Source of the DNA: Cephalopachus bancanus | Taxonomy: Eukaryota > Chordata > Mammalia > Primates > Tarsiidae | Assembly (NCBI GenBank): GCA_027257055.1 | Contig: JAPVLO010000133.1 | Location: forward strand, 6,014,001-6,078,000 | Direction of reading: 5' to 3' | Length of the DNA: 64,000 nucleotides | Shown here: piece after piece, positions 22,914 through 33,838 of the stretch | How positions within the stretch are numbered: the first letter of the stretch is position 1 | Layout of the letters: each line of letters begins with the position of its first letter | Notes under the pieces: generated by a model | What the model was told of the DNA's origin: nothing | Seen by the model: only the letters and a program-made list of their open reading frames with translations | The model's database searches: none | Translations under genes and position numbers: made by a program

Positions 22914-23290
22914 GAGGCTGGGTGACAGAGAACCTGGAGGCTGGGTTATGGCCTCAGGCTCTGATGGAGGCTGGGTAATAGAGAGCCTGGAGACTGGGCT
23001 ATGTTCTTGAGTTCTGATGAAGGCTTGACAATGGCCTCAAGTTCTGATGGAGGCTGGGTGATGAAGAGCTTGGAGGCTGGGCTGTGGCTTTGGGTTCCGA
23101 TGGAGATTGGGTGACAGAGAGCCTGGAGGCTGGGCTATGGCCTCAAATTCTGATGGAGGCTGGGTGATGGAGAGATTGGAGGCTGGGCTGTGGCCTCAGG
23201 TTCTGATGGAGGCTGGGTGACAAGGGCTTAGAGGCTGGGCTGCAGCTATGATCTCTGATGGGGGCTGGGCCATGGCCCGAGTTCTGATGG
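22914..23290 (+). repeat. Minisatellite, 53-bp unit, about 7 copies
   Basis: Units start GAGGCTGGGTGACAGAGA and end GCCTCAGGCTCTGATG, 53 bp long. One internal unit and the last are shortened to about 30 bp by loss of the middle. Within each unit GAGGCTGGG occurs twice, so the 53-mer itself grew from a smaller duplicated word. Confidence 0.93.
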
Positions 23291-24867
23291 GGCAAGGAGA
23301 GAAGGAGGCAACTGGTTCACAGCAGGCATGCTCCAACAGCCGTATGCTACATGGCTACAGCTTCAGCCCAGTGTTCAGATGACTACCAGGAGGGAAACAC
23401 ACAGAGCCACCGTTGCCATGATGTGGTCTAAGGGGTCTTCCACCACGTGTGCCCTCCACCCCCACAGTCCAGCCATAGCTGAGACAGCCCCGAGGCACCA
23501 GCACTGACCTTCTGTGATGTAGGGAGGCTCCATCTTTGCCCCCTGCATTCCATATTATCCCTGGCTCCTGTACATTGTTGCAGAACCATGGAAACACATG
23601 ACTGCAAAACCCACAGAGACGGCGACGGCAGTGTGACTGCGATGTCTAAGGGTCCAGTGTGCAACCCACACTGTATGATGCTCAGAAAACTATACAAAAA
23701 ACTAGGCAAGCAGGATCATGAGGGGCCTTTCTCCCCTCCCCCCTGCTCCCCTTCCTAATGCCCTTGGGTGTCTTGTCACCAAATTCATGGACTATAGTCA
23801 CTATGGAGTTGAAAGACCTCTAAGCTTGCACTGCAGGCAACGACAGAGTTCAGGTTAGAACTCAGACCTGCTGACTCTCTCTCCAGTGCTCTTTCCACTT
23901 CCCAGGTTGTGGCAGCGATATCAGAGAAGCCCAACTCTAGTGAGGTTGGAAGCAGAGATGCGTCTAGGCAGAGGATTCCCTGGCGCACTCTCAGCAAGTT
24001 CCACCTGTTGAGATGGCTCCTACCTCATTTCTTCAATCTCCTTCTTGCATCCCAAGTTCTGCTGTTTGAATGATGTCATCAGATTACACGACATTCTAGC
24101 CAAGCCACTGCAGCCCATCAAACTCTGGCGTCTACAGCCCATGCTTGGCAGAGGGAACTTTGCAAGCACAGCTTTGCACTGTTAACATTCAAAGATCCCG
24201 TTTTGGACAGGCTAAGGCCAAATCCCTCTATCAGGTCTGGAGGATGCTGGACAGGGCTTGGCATTGGGATGGAGCCTACTGTGGTCCCACAGGCTCGGCC
24301 ACCTATGTCACTCTACAGAAGCATTTCCTGCCCGGCTTTGCAGTGTCCACCACTGGCCTTTTAAGGACACATAAAGCCTTCTGGATCCACATTATCTACA
24401 GCCAAGGGACCAACTGGGTGTGAGGACTTTCCATGTGGATGTTCTTGAGGCAGGTGAGATGGTGCCCGAGTGTTCTCTGTGCTTAGGAAGATTAGACACA
24501 GGAAGGCTGGTGGGCCATCCCTGCCACCCCACCCCACAGCACCAGTTCCCCTCTCCTGTTGAAGTGGTTGTTCTAAACTGAAAACTGGGATATGCCCTCG
24601 CTCGGCATTTCCTCATTCAACACATGGGTGAAGGCCAACTTCCTCGCCTGATGCGGATGATCTCCTGTGATCTGACCTTTGCCTGGCCTCTTACCCTTAC
24701 GCTGTGCCACTCCCCTTGGGGCAGTCTGCATTCCAACCATTCACTCCATAGGAGTCTCCCCAAGGGGGCAGTGTCCTGAAGGATAGGAGGGTGCCATTTT
24801 GTGGTCGGCCGCCTGGGCTCGGGGACGCTGACTGCATGATTCTAGGGGCTGCCTCTTCTTCCCTCAG
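23291..24867. other. Unassigned unique DNA with possible MIR piece
   Basis: Around 23840-23912, GACAGAGTTCAGGTTAGAAC and AGTGCTCTTTCCACT look like a diverged reverse MIR. The rest shows no known repeat, and its open frames lack exon signals. Confidence 0.35.
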
Positions 24868-25088
24868 TGGCCAACATTTATTGAGCACTTATTAAGGGCT
24901 GGCACTGGTCTTCCTAATGATTACCCCTCTTAATTCTTTCAGTAGCACATCAGTAAGTGCTTTTATGAGCCCCATTTGACAGGTAAGGAAACCAAGGCTT
25001 AGAAAATTTAAGTGAGCCCAAGGACATTCACATAGTTGGTAAAAACCAGAACTGGAATAGAAACCCAGATTTCTATTCAGATTTCATT
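24868..25088 (-). repeat. MIR SINE, minus strand
   Basis: CATTTATTGAGCACTTATTA, CCCCATTTGACAGGTAAGGA, AACCAAGGCTTAGAAAATTT and CATAGTTGGTAAAAACCAGA give the whole reverse MIR order. Confidence 0.85.
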
Positions 25089-26330
25089 TTGGAATTCAAA
25101 TTTTGACTACCCCACCACACTGGCTTAGCGTCTCTCCCCCAGATCTCCTTCCTGAACAAGCCCTGTTACCCTGAGGAGGGAGAGAGCCTCACACCTTTAA
25201 GAGCCTATACTGGTCTGTGTCCTTCCCAGGAAGCCCCACCATCAGCAAGCACTCAATTGCTCCAGGCAAGCCACCTGGCTCCTGACCACTGTCTCCCAAT
25301 GAGGCTTTGGGCTGTGATAGCCAAGCCCCAATCCTGACATCTCCAGTCCTGCAAGGTGTCTCCCAGGAGTCTGCAGGGTTGCATCTTCCTCCTCCCTGGG
25401 GTGGACGGGCCCCTGTCAAGAGTTGCTTGGGCAAGGCCCAAGGTGTAAGTGCTTCCGAGAGTAAATGTTGATGGCCTGAGTGCATCTGTGAGCAGCAGAG
25501 GGGGAAGACCTTGAAGGTGTCGAGTGGCTAAGACCAATAGACATCCCACAGGCACCATCCATGCTGTCTACATCATCTATGTTTCTGGGAGGGGGTGTTA
25601 GCTTTAGGGGTGGTGATGTGAAGCAGAAGGGTGGTGGGTGGGAGGAGACAGTCCTGAGATTCACTTTCCAAGTGCCAAGTTTATGAAGATGCCACTGATT
25701 CCAGAATTCTCCCATCCAGGCACTAGCCAGGCACCATCCTGCTCAGCTTCCGAGACTGGATGAGGTTCGGTGTGTTCCGGATGGTATGACCAGAGACTGA
25801 TTCCAAAATTGTAAGTCACAACTCACAGCATCCTCTGACACACAGAAGCCTCACAGAAAATGCCAACAAATATGGGCGAATTTCTGGTAGTAATATTTCA
25901 TGTAAGAATGATCATAGTCTTATTTCATAGGAAAAGCATTCCACAATCATTAGTTCATTATATTGCCTCTAGTGCAAATCGAGATGATCTTTTCAAAGCG
26001 AAGGACTGTCAGTAACTTGGAACCAGGATTTCCTGATTATTCAAGAAGCCACTGACCAAGCCAAGGTTTAAATTCAATATTCGTCCAGGGCTATACAACG
26101 ACCAGAGAAAGCAGAATGGTATGTCAAAGCTGTGATTTGGCATCCCATTGGATATACTGAATGACGAAGGTCATTCATTGCATTTTACAGTTCCAAGATC
26201 CAATTAAATGAAGAGTCTTAATCTGCATCTCCTGTGCAGATCAAGGGAGATAACAAAGGTAGCTAAATCCAGCCCCTTTCCTGGAGAGCCCAGAGTTTAG
26301 TCAGAGAAGCCAGCAAATAAGCACTTCATA
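25089..26330. other. Unassigned DNA containing one copy of a local repeat pair
   Basis: 25505-25562 resembles 27968-28023 (shared GGTACCATCCATGC / GGCACCATCCATGC and GTCAAGTGGCC / GTCGAGTGGCT blocks). This implies an old repeat family I do not know. Otherwise no gene or repeat. Confidence 0.4.
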
Positions 26331-26885
26331 CTACGTATTGTTATCATTTTATCTTAGAGTTGTGGGGTGCATGTGAGGATTTGCTATGTAAATAAATAGT
26401 GCAGGTGAGGTCTGGGTTTCTAGCAAGACATCTCTCCCACTGGTAGTGGATCTGGTGTCCCATGGGTGGTTGTGTGTCTCTTGTCCCCCCTCTCACCCTC
26501 TTCCCAGTGTCCAGTGACAGTTGTTTCCCTCTTTGAACCTGTGTACCCAATGCCTAGGGCCCACTTATGAGTAAGAACATACAGTATTCGGTTCTTTGTT
26601 TCTGTGAGAGTTCACTTAGAATGATGGTCTTCGGTTGCATCCATGTTGCTGCAGAGGACATGACTTCCTTCTTTATGACTGTGTCATATTCCATCATGCA
26701 TGTGCACCACATTTTCTTAATCCACTCTACTTTTGATGGGTATCTGGGTTGGTTCCACGTATTTGCTACTGTGAATAGTGCTGCAGTAAACATGAGTATG
26801 CAGGTGTCTTTTTGGTAGAGTGATGTATGTGCCTCTGGGTATATTCCCAGAAGTGGGATTGCTGGATCATATAGTGGCTCAAGTT
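26331..26885 (-). mobile_element. 5'-truncated L1 LINE with ORF2 C-terminus
   Basis: On the minus strand an open frame of 79 codons (26554-26793) reads FTVANTWNQP, VEWIKKMW and TWMQPKTIILSELSQKQ. These are the conserved C-terminal end of L1 ORF2 (TWNQP, WIKKMW, ETIILSKL in human L1). A 3' UTR follows to 26331. The frame being intact suggests a comparatively young copy. It is truncated at 26885. Confidence 0.93.
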
Positions 26886-27054
26886 TTAGTCAGTGCTATG
26901 TATTATATACTTAGCAACTCAACATGCATGTGCCGTGTAGACACTGGCTGCTGTGGGTTGAGTGCACTGCTGGGTGGTCAGGTACCCAGGTTGGAACAGA
27001 ACGAGATTAAGGATATCCTGTGATGCTTGTCAGACGCAGTCCAGGAAGCCTCAC
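26886..27054. other. Unassigned spacer
   Basis: Unique DNA between the L1 and the candidate exon. On the minus strand it begins with GTGAGG, a good donor for the exon at 27055-27213. Confidence 0.4.
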
Positions 27055-27213
27055 CTGTGTGCTGAGAATCACTTTTCAGTTCAGCCTCTGCATTCTCATC
27101 ACATATCTTAGCTAGAGCATAGGCCCTCCAAGCTTGGTCAAGCATCCTAAATAACTCCTCGTCACTCCCAGCAGCAGATACCCACCCATTCTTCCCACTC
27201 TGGTTGAAGATCC
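27055..27213 (-). CDS. Candidate internal exon (weak)
   Basis: On the minus strand CCATCTCTATCCCAG precedes a 159-bp open segment that ends CACACAG before GTGAGG. It is symmetric (phase 1-1, two leading bases and one trailing). The peptide contains SDEELFRMLDQAWRAYALAK and ends near ELKSDSQHT, and would form an amphipathic helix. I do not recognise it. Its phase is compatible with the candidate exons at 60706 and 6336. A chance open frame with chance splice sites remains quite possible. Confidence 0.22.
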
Positions 27214-27584
27214 CTGGGATAGAGATGGTCACGTAAACAGGCAGCTGGATTCACAGGAAAGAGCACCTAGTGTCAACATCCTCAACACCTTAAGAGAGAA
27301 CAAGAAAGCAGCCACAGGCCATGTTTGCAGCCGTATTGAATAATTATAAATTTATGTCGCCTTTTCCTGAATCAAGCTTTTGTTCCTTTCACATAAGCTG
27401 GCCTCGTCTGAAATTCTTAGGTGAGCTGGTTCATGTATTTCCAAAGGTGAACATTTTCATATGTCCTTGTTTCTCAACTCTCTGGTGAAGGGAGAGTTTC
27501 TTTTAAAAAAGAAATGCTGTTAATATGTCACAAATTGATTTTTAAAAGTTAATCTTTCAGATGGACAAATGACAAATGGTATTT
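27214..27584. other. Unassigned AT-rich DNA
   Basis: Repeat-free, with GAATAATTATAAATTTATG near 27340. It could be conserved noncoding DNA. No gene. Confidence 0.35.
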
Positions 27585-27655
27585 TTTATGGTGTACAGCA
27601 CATCTTGATATCCATGTATGTGTGGAATGATTAGTTCAAGCTAATCAACAGAGCC
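27585..27655 (-). mobile_element. L1M 3' UTR fragment
   Basis: ATGGTGTACAGCACATCTTG, GGAATGATTAGTTCAAGCTA and ATCAACA match the old L1M 3' UTR in reverse orientation. Confidence 0.5.
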
Positions 27656-28089
27656 GACACTGCACATATGTACCACCACCAGCACAATGGCCTGGAAATC
27701 ATACCATGCGGACTTTTGTGGACATTTCTAAACACTTCCTCTCAATTTCTCTGCTTACTCCATTATAGATTGGTCACTGTGTGTGGACGGGAACCGGTCT
27801 GAAGAGCCTATGTTGCAAAAGACATGCTCAAAGGTGACAGAAAGAGTGGCCAACCATGCATCTTTAACAGGAAGATGACTGGTAGAAGGTTAGAATGTTA
27901 GACACGGAAATGTGCTACAGCCTTGGCACTCAGCTCCTATGGTCCACACCCTTTGCATGCCTGATCGATGGAAAGATGTCAAGTGGCCGAGACCAGGAGC
28001 TATCGCACAGGTACCATCCATGCCAGTGCTGTGCAGTTTACACTGCTGTGACTTCCAGTTAGTGGTACTGCTTATGGTAAGTTTCTGTG
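27656..28089. other. Unassigned DNA containing second copy of local repeat pair
   Basis: 27968-28023 is the partner of 25505-25562. No other repeat or gene is recognised. Confidence 0.4.
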
Positions 28090-28580
28090 ATGATGGGAAC
28101 ATACTCTGTGCTGTCCAGTGCAGTCATGTGAGTCACGTGTGTCTACTGGGCACTTGCAATGCTGTTAGTGTTAATTGAGGAACTGGATTTGAAATTGTAT
28201 GTGTTTTTTTATTTGTTTACTTGTTTGTTTTTTAGTCAGAATCACTCTGTTGCCCAGGCTGTAGTGCAGTGGTACCATCCCGGCTCACCACAGCCTCAAC
28301 CTCGCTCAAGTGATCCTTCTGCCTCCTAAAGTGCTGGAATTACAGGTGTGATCCACTTTGCCTAGCTAATTTTTTAAAATCTTTTTGTAGAGACACAGTC
28401 TGGCTATGTTGCCCAGTGGTCTCAAGTGATTCTCTCACCTTGGCTTCCCAAAGTGCTGGGATTACAGGTGTAAGCCACCATGCCTGGCCTAAAAATTGTA
28501 TTTGAGTCGAAGTATCTTAAATGCACGACTAGTGACTCTCATACTGGATGGTGCAGATTTAACTAATTGAGAGAATAGCA
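28090..28580 (-). mobile_element. hAT/Charlie-type DNA transposon fossil, interrupted by Alu
   Basis: 28118-28200 reads GTGTCTACTGGGCACTTGCA and GTTAATTGAGGAACTGGATT, the familiar TGGCTACTGAGCACTTGAAATG element. After the Alu the sequence continues at 28495 with ATTGTATTTGAGTCGAAG. The duplicated AAATTGTAT on both sides of the Alu is its target-site duplication. The family name is uncertain. Confidence 0.5.
28203..28490 (-). repeat. Dimeric Alu inserted in DNA transposon
   Basis: Reverse-oriented Alu with head TGTTTTTTAGTCAGAATCAC, slightly shortened arms and end ATTACAGGTGTAAGCCACCA. It is flanked by AAATTGTAT repeats. Confidence 0.9.
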
Positions 28581-29389
28581 GAAAGATTTTTAAGTAACCA
28601 AATTTCTGAAAGAGGTGGCATGGAAAATATTAAAAAGTGGAATTGCCTGTTCTAGAAGGAGCATGCTTTTGAATCCAAAAGCCCTCTGTGCTTTTCTCCA
28701 TGGCCTGCTGGGCCCTTCTAGGCCTCAACATCCTGCTGCTCTTGCCCCTTGGAACTCATGCTGTCTTCTGGCGTTCACAGGGTGGTAACAGGGCAATGAG
28801 TGCTGACCCCAGAACCAGGGAACCCCTTTTCTCCATAATAGCCCTGGTTAATGAGATCTCTGTTGCTCTCAAGACAGTCCCAGCCATCTGGCCAAAGTGT
28901 TGAGCCAAGGTGTTTGGGCCTGCATAGAATTAAGTCACAAGTAAAGCACTTATTTCTGACAGCAGATTTATACTAGGCCACTCTCAGCAGGAACGAGGCG
29001 TTAGAGACCCCAGCCGCAGGCTTTCCATAAACTCTGCCTTGATTTAGTGGCTCCAATGAGCAGCAAGAATGGCCGACTGCAGAGGTAATCCTATCGTCTC
29101 TTCTCTAAGCAGCCCTGTTCTAGCTCCTCGGCATCCGCACGCAGCTCACACGAATTCAAATCATCTGTGTTTAAAGTTAAACTCAGTGACTGACAGTTCT
29201 TTATAGTCTCAGTCCACACTGAAGATTATTCTAGATATCTATCAGTTATTACTACAAACGCAGTATGACATTCAATACTTACAGTGAAAATTGTTTTTAA
29301 CAGTGTAATGTCTGATCTGTTTTGAAAGCGATTTTAAAATAAAGAACTAACCAGAACCAGGTGGCGAAAACCCAAACATGTTTCTTTTT
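28581..29389. other. Unassigned unique DNA
   Basis: No repeat family or credible exon is seen. Confidence 0.4.
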
Positions 29390-29442
29390 CTTCTCCTTTT
29401 CTTCCTTCCTTCCTTCTTTCTTTCTCCCTCTCTCTTTTTTAA
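29390..29442 (+). repeat. Polypyrimidine (CTTT/CTTC)n tract
   Basis: TTCTTCTCCTTTTCTTCCTT followed by CCTTCTTTCTTTCTCCCTCT: pure pyrimidine for about 50 bp. Confidence 0.9.
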
Positions 29443-29535
29443 ATTTGGAAAAGCAAATAAGGGAAGAAAGTGAAACGTTAAAAAATTGTTCCACTTGCAC
29501 AAAAAGGACAATTTTTTGGTTCTGTAGCATATGTT
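29443..29535. other. Short unique spacer
   Basis: Unique sequence between the pyrimidine tract and the Alu. Confidence 0.4.
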
Positions 29536-29863
29536 TCTTCTTTTTATTTTTTATTTATTTATTTATTTATTTATTTTTATTTTTTGAGTTAGAGTCTCAC
29601 TCTGTCGCCCAGACTGGAGTGCAGTGGCCGCTCCCGGCCACCGCAGCCTCAACCTGCTAGGCTCCGGCGATCCTTCTGCCTCAGCCTTCCAAGTAGCCGG
29701 AATTACAGGCAGGCGCTACCACAGCCCAGCTGATTTTTTGATTTATTGTAGAGATGAGGTCTCGCTGCCCAGGCAGGTCTCAAACCCGCGGGCTCAGGCA
29801 ATCCACTCACCTCAGCCTCCCAAAGGCGCGGGATTACAGGCTGAGCCACCGAGCCCGGCTATG
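29536..29863 (-). repeat. CpG-rich, apparently young Alu with (ATTT)n tail
   Basis: Head is a (TTTA)n run followed by TTTTTTGAGTTAGAGTCTCA. The right arm has GTGGCCGCTCCCGGCCACCG in place of the usual GCAGTGGCGCGATC...GCTCACTGCAG. Linker TTTTTTGATTTATTGTAGAG, end GGGATTACAGGCTGAGCCAC. Many CpGs remain, as in a recently inserted copy. It shares its unusual right arm with the Alu at 46346-46640. Confidence 0.92.
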
Positions 29864-29999
29864 AAAAGACACTTAAAGCTAAAAAGGGATGCTTACGGTC
29901 ATTAAAACGTGGAGTATTTTATTCCTAAAAGATAGTAGAGTCACTTGCAAAAACTGCTGATACCTAAACAATTACAAAAATATGTTCTAAAGTGCAAAG
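29864..29999. other. Short unique spacer
   Basis: Nothing recognised. Confidence 0.4.
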
Positions 30000-30096
30000 G
30001 GACACTTGTCTGTTTTGTTCTCTGTGATGTCCTTAGGGCTAGAACAGCCAGGTACATCAGAGACACATAGCAAATGTTTGCTGAATGAATGATGGG
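30000..30096 (+). repeat. L2 LINE 3' end fragment
   Basis: TCAGAGACACATAGCAAATG followed by TTTGCTGAATGAATGATGGG is the L2 terminal CAATAAATGTTTGTTGAATG with GAATGA tail. Confidence 0.55.
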
Positions 30097-31384
30097 TTGC
30101 TGTGATTCCTCACCATGGGGAACAAAGGCCACTCGCTATTTTGATGCACACAAACCTGCTCCAGAGACCCCCAGGGTCTTGTTGCCTAGCTGGGCTGGGC
30201 TCTGCCAGACAAGCAGATCCCAGTGGTGGAGAACTCAGTTCTTCCCTGAAGTACACTCTGGACTCAGCGCACATGGGAATGAGTCCAGACACAGAGGAAG
30301 AAGAGACAGAGGGTAGCACGATGCATCAAAGGACAGGGGAGGGACGGGGCAAGGGGCAGAAGGGTGGAGCGTGTGGAAGCCGCATTCTGGTAGCATCCAT
30401 ACATTTCATGCCTGTATTTGCACAAAAAGGTCTCACCTGCTACAGAAATAACACAGTGTCCCTTTAAAACAGATGGTGCACAGGGGAGTGGCAGGAAAAC
30501 CCTGCAGGGCCCATGCCCCCTGGGCTCGAGGTCAAGGAGTGGGAAGAAACTCTATGGGTTTTGTGAGTGAAGTGGGAACACAGGGGACATATGGGGACCA
30601 GCTCTCACACCTGCACCTCAGTCCTGATGGCCCCGCTTGGTGCCGAGTCCCAGTGGCATTTTCAAGACTTCTGTAATTACTAGTTGTCACTCTCTGTCTT
30701 TAGTGAAGGAAGTCGCCAGGGGCGGGGGTTGGGGGCATAAGCTAACCACTCCCTCATGTCAGACGGAATGGATGCATAGAGAGTGTCATGTCTGAGGGCG
30801 AGGATGGTGGCTTTGTTATGAGGCCATGGGGGCTGGGCCTTAAAACAGACCAAAGAAGAAAGAGGGAGGGGTACCAAGAGGGAGAGAAGGGGACCATTGA
30901 AGGAAGAAGAAGAAAGGGGTGCTGGAAGAGAGACTTTCACACTTTGCCATAGGCCCATTTGGTGAAGCCTAGAGTGCACACTTCAGAGCCAAGCAGACTA
31001 TCGACGACTCATCTGAGAACAAGAGCCTTCCCTATCTACCGATGTGGTCTCCTCTTCCATCTGCAAATAGCAAACAGGACAGCTGCCAAGGGAGACAGAA
31101 AGGAACTCGGTCCACAAGGTATGGAGGACCCCAGAGAGACACATGGAAAGCAGGAGGCCAGAGGGTCTCCAGGTGGGAGGCAGGGGCCAACGTCCATGGG
31201 AACCCTTCCCAGGCACAGCACTTGGCTGCATCAGCTCCACAGCACCTGGAAAATCTCCCCCCAAAAGAGGTGGGGTGCCATCGTGTCATGGAGATGGGCC
31301 TTCTCATGTGTCAGCTGGAGGCATTTGAAAAGCAGACAAGGCACACGTTTCAATGGTGCCATGAGAGAAGACACATGAGCTGCC
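30097..31384. other. Unassigned unique DNA
   Basis: Many overlapping open frames of about 60-140 codons on both strands between 30960 and 31390 reflect stop-poor composition. No motif, splice pair or repeat is convincing. 30840-30940 is purine-rich. Confidence 0.35.
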
Positions 31385-31690
31385 ATCTCTAACAGCAAGC
31401 ACTTGCTCAGATCGGGACACTGAATGTCGCAGGTTCTCACATACGAGTGGAAGCTAAGCTAAGGGTCTGCAAAGGCAGAGAGATGGAATTATGGATACTG
31501 GAGATGGGGGGGAGAAAGCAGGAAGAGGGACAAAAAATCACCATTGGGGGCAACGTGCCCAGGTGGGGCAGTGGGCACACTTAAAACCCAGACTTTTCAG
31601 CCATTACGCAGTACATCCACATAACCAAAAATCATTTGTGCCCCCCAAAGCCACTGAATTAAAGCAAAAACATTAAAAGAATCAATTTCT
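31385..31690 (+). mobile_element. L1 LINE 3' end, plus strand, 5'-truncated
   Basis: GGTTCTCACATACGAGTGGA and AGCTAAGCTAAGGGTCTGCA begin the L1 3' UTR. A G-rich block near 31505 and TTAAAACCCAGACTTTTCAG, TTACGCAGTACATCCACATA then follow, with an A-rich end. This belongs to the L1 branch with an AAACCCAGACTTCACCA-type terminus, not the modern human L1PA end. Confidence 0.75.
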
Positions 31691-33060
31691 ATTTTTACAA
31701 AAATGTTATATTGGAGGTATTGTTTAGAGCTGTAACAGACAGCTTTTGGCAATAAAGGAAAGAAACTAAAAAAACAAAAACAAAACTCTTCTCAGACACA
31801 CTTTTAAAAGCCAAATGCAGAGAAGACTGTCCCAGGTTGGTCCCGCTGGCTTGCTCCCATGTTACCACAACTGTGAAGACACATGTGCCACCACGCCTGG
31901 CCTGAGGCACAACCCAGTCCTTGCCCACACTGCCCAGGACCACAGAGACCTGAAAGCCTCTGTGAAGAGGAAGGCCAGGAGTGTACTAAGGATGAGACGG
32001 AGTGAAGCCATCTTTTCTCCACCATAGATTTGGGGGCGGGCAGAGGGCGGGGGCTGGAGCCTTGCCTAAGAAATGTCAAATATGCTGCTTAGGAAGAAAA
32101 TCAATTTCAATTATATCACACAACTCCTGGAACTGGGGCTGTCCACAGACCAGAGAAGAGTGATAGCAGTAAAGAGATATTTATGAAAACGCTAAAAGGT
32201 ATAATCACAGTCACCAAAATATGCTTGTCTATTTTATCCAACCCTGTTCCGTCTGGACTCAGACCATTTTATTTTGAAGTGTTAGAAGGCTAGTCTTGGG
32301 AGAGAGAGACTGAAGAAGACAGAGTGATACCTCCCAAAAGGCCATGAGTTTTCCACACACTCCGAAGTCGAAGGGACTCACAGCCTTACTGTGTCGATCC
32401 CATGGATAATGGGTGTTTGGGGTCTCTGTTGCTGGGTATTTCATCAGCTGGCTATTGTGGGTGTTTCTCAGCCAGTTGTGGTTGTGACTCTCACTACCAT
32501 CTGATTTGGCTAGAGTTACGTTTCCAGCTGACCACAGCCTGTGTCTCCCTCCTGCTCCTGCCTTCTGACCTTCTTGTGACCCATCCACTCTCTGGCCAGG
32601 TCTCTGAGTTAAGTTTTGCCATATTCCGCCATGAGAGTTGCAGATGTCAAAATGAGACAGTGAGAAAAGAAACCGAGGTTTCTCCCGCCTTCCTGGCAAC
32701 AGAAGCTGCTTGATGCAGGACTCAATGGCACGTGGTGAAAAGAAAATGCTACAAATGCTTCTCGCTGATTGTCCCACATGAAAGTTCATTCTGGGTCAAA
32801 AGAAGAAGATGTGGACGGATCAGTGCAAATCTGTGAACGTTCCTGGAAAAAGCTAGCAAGGAAAGGAACAAAACCAAACTTCAAATAAACCAAATGGAAC
32901 TAAAGTGATACAAAACCTTCAAAACATGCCCAGAAAAGGAGGAGTGACCTCTCCACATTGCACCATGACAAAGTGATCACTACTTGTCCCTAGTGCTCTT
33001 TCAACACATGATCTTGTATAAGTAGAGATGTCTCACTGGGTCCTTATGGTCTTTTTCTCT
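31691..33060. other. Unassigned unique DNA
   Basis: A 176-codon minus-strand frame (32259-32789) overlaps a 103-codon plus-strand frame. Neither has recognisable motifs. A scrap of Alu-like sequence (TGCCACCACGCCTGGCCTGA) lies at 31886-31905. Confidence 0.35.
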
Positions 33061-33838
33061 TCTTTTTTCTTTCTTTCTTTCTTTCTTCTTTTTTTTTTTT
33101 TTTTGGAGTTGTCTCACTCTGTCACCCAGGCTGGAGTGTAGTGTTATGATCATGACCATCACTGCTCATGGCAGCCTCGACCTCCTAGACTCAGCCTCCT
33201 GAGTAGCTGGGACTACAGGTGTGCACTACCACGCCAGCTAAATTTTTTGATTTTTTTCTTTTTTTTGTAGAGCTGAGGTCTCACTCTGTCACCCAGGCTG
33301 GAGTGCAGTGTCGTGATCACTACGATCACGGCTCACAACAGCCTAGACTTCCTGGGCTCAGACTCCTGAGTAGCTGGAACTACAGGCATGCACCACCACG
33401 CCTGGCTAATTTTTTTTTTTTTTAATTTTTTGTAGAGATGAGGTCTCACTATGTTGTCCAGGCTGGAGTGCAGCGTCATGATCACAAAGATCACAGCTCA
33501 CAGCAGCCTCCAACTCCTGGACTCAGCATCCCAAGTAGCTGGGACTACAGGTGTGTGTTACCATGCCCAGCTACATTTTTTGATTTTTTTTTTTTTTTGT
33601 AGAGATGAAGTCTTACTTTGTCACCCAGGCTGGAGTGCAGTGTCATGATTATGACCATCGTGGCTCACGGCAGCCTCAACCTCCTGGACTCAGCATCCCA
33701 AGTAACTGGTACTGAAGGCATGCACCACTAAGCCTGGCTAATTTTTTTTTTTGAAGAAATGAGTCTCACTATGTTGCACAGTCTGATCTAGAACTCCTAG
33801 GCTCAAGTGATCCTCATGCCTCAGCCTCCCAAAAGTCC
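33061..33838 (-). repeat. Five-armed Alu concatemer
   Basis: A T-rich head is followed by five Alu arms in a row. Their GTCTCACT (or GTCTTACT) starts lie at 33111, 33278, 33443, 33610 and 33763: spacing 167, 165, 167 and 153 bp. Arms 1-4 are right-arm type and share two derived changes. One is an extra ATGACCATC-like insert after TCATGATCA; the other is loss of the AGCGATCCTCCTGCCTC stretch, so that CTCCTGGACTCAGCATCC joins directly. Arm 5 is a normal left-arm type. Shared changes show that one arm was amplified in tandem. T-runs separate the arms. Confidence 0.92.
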
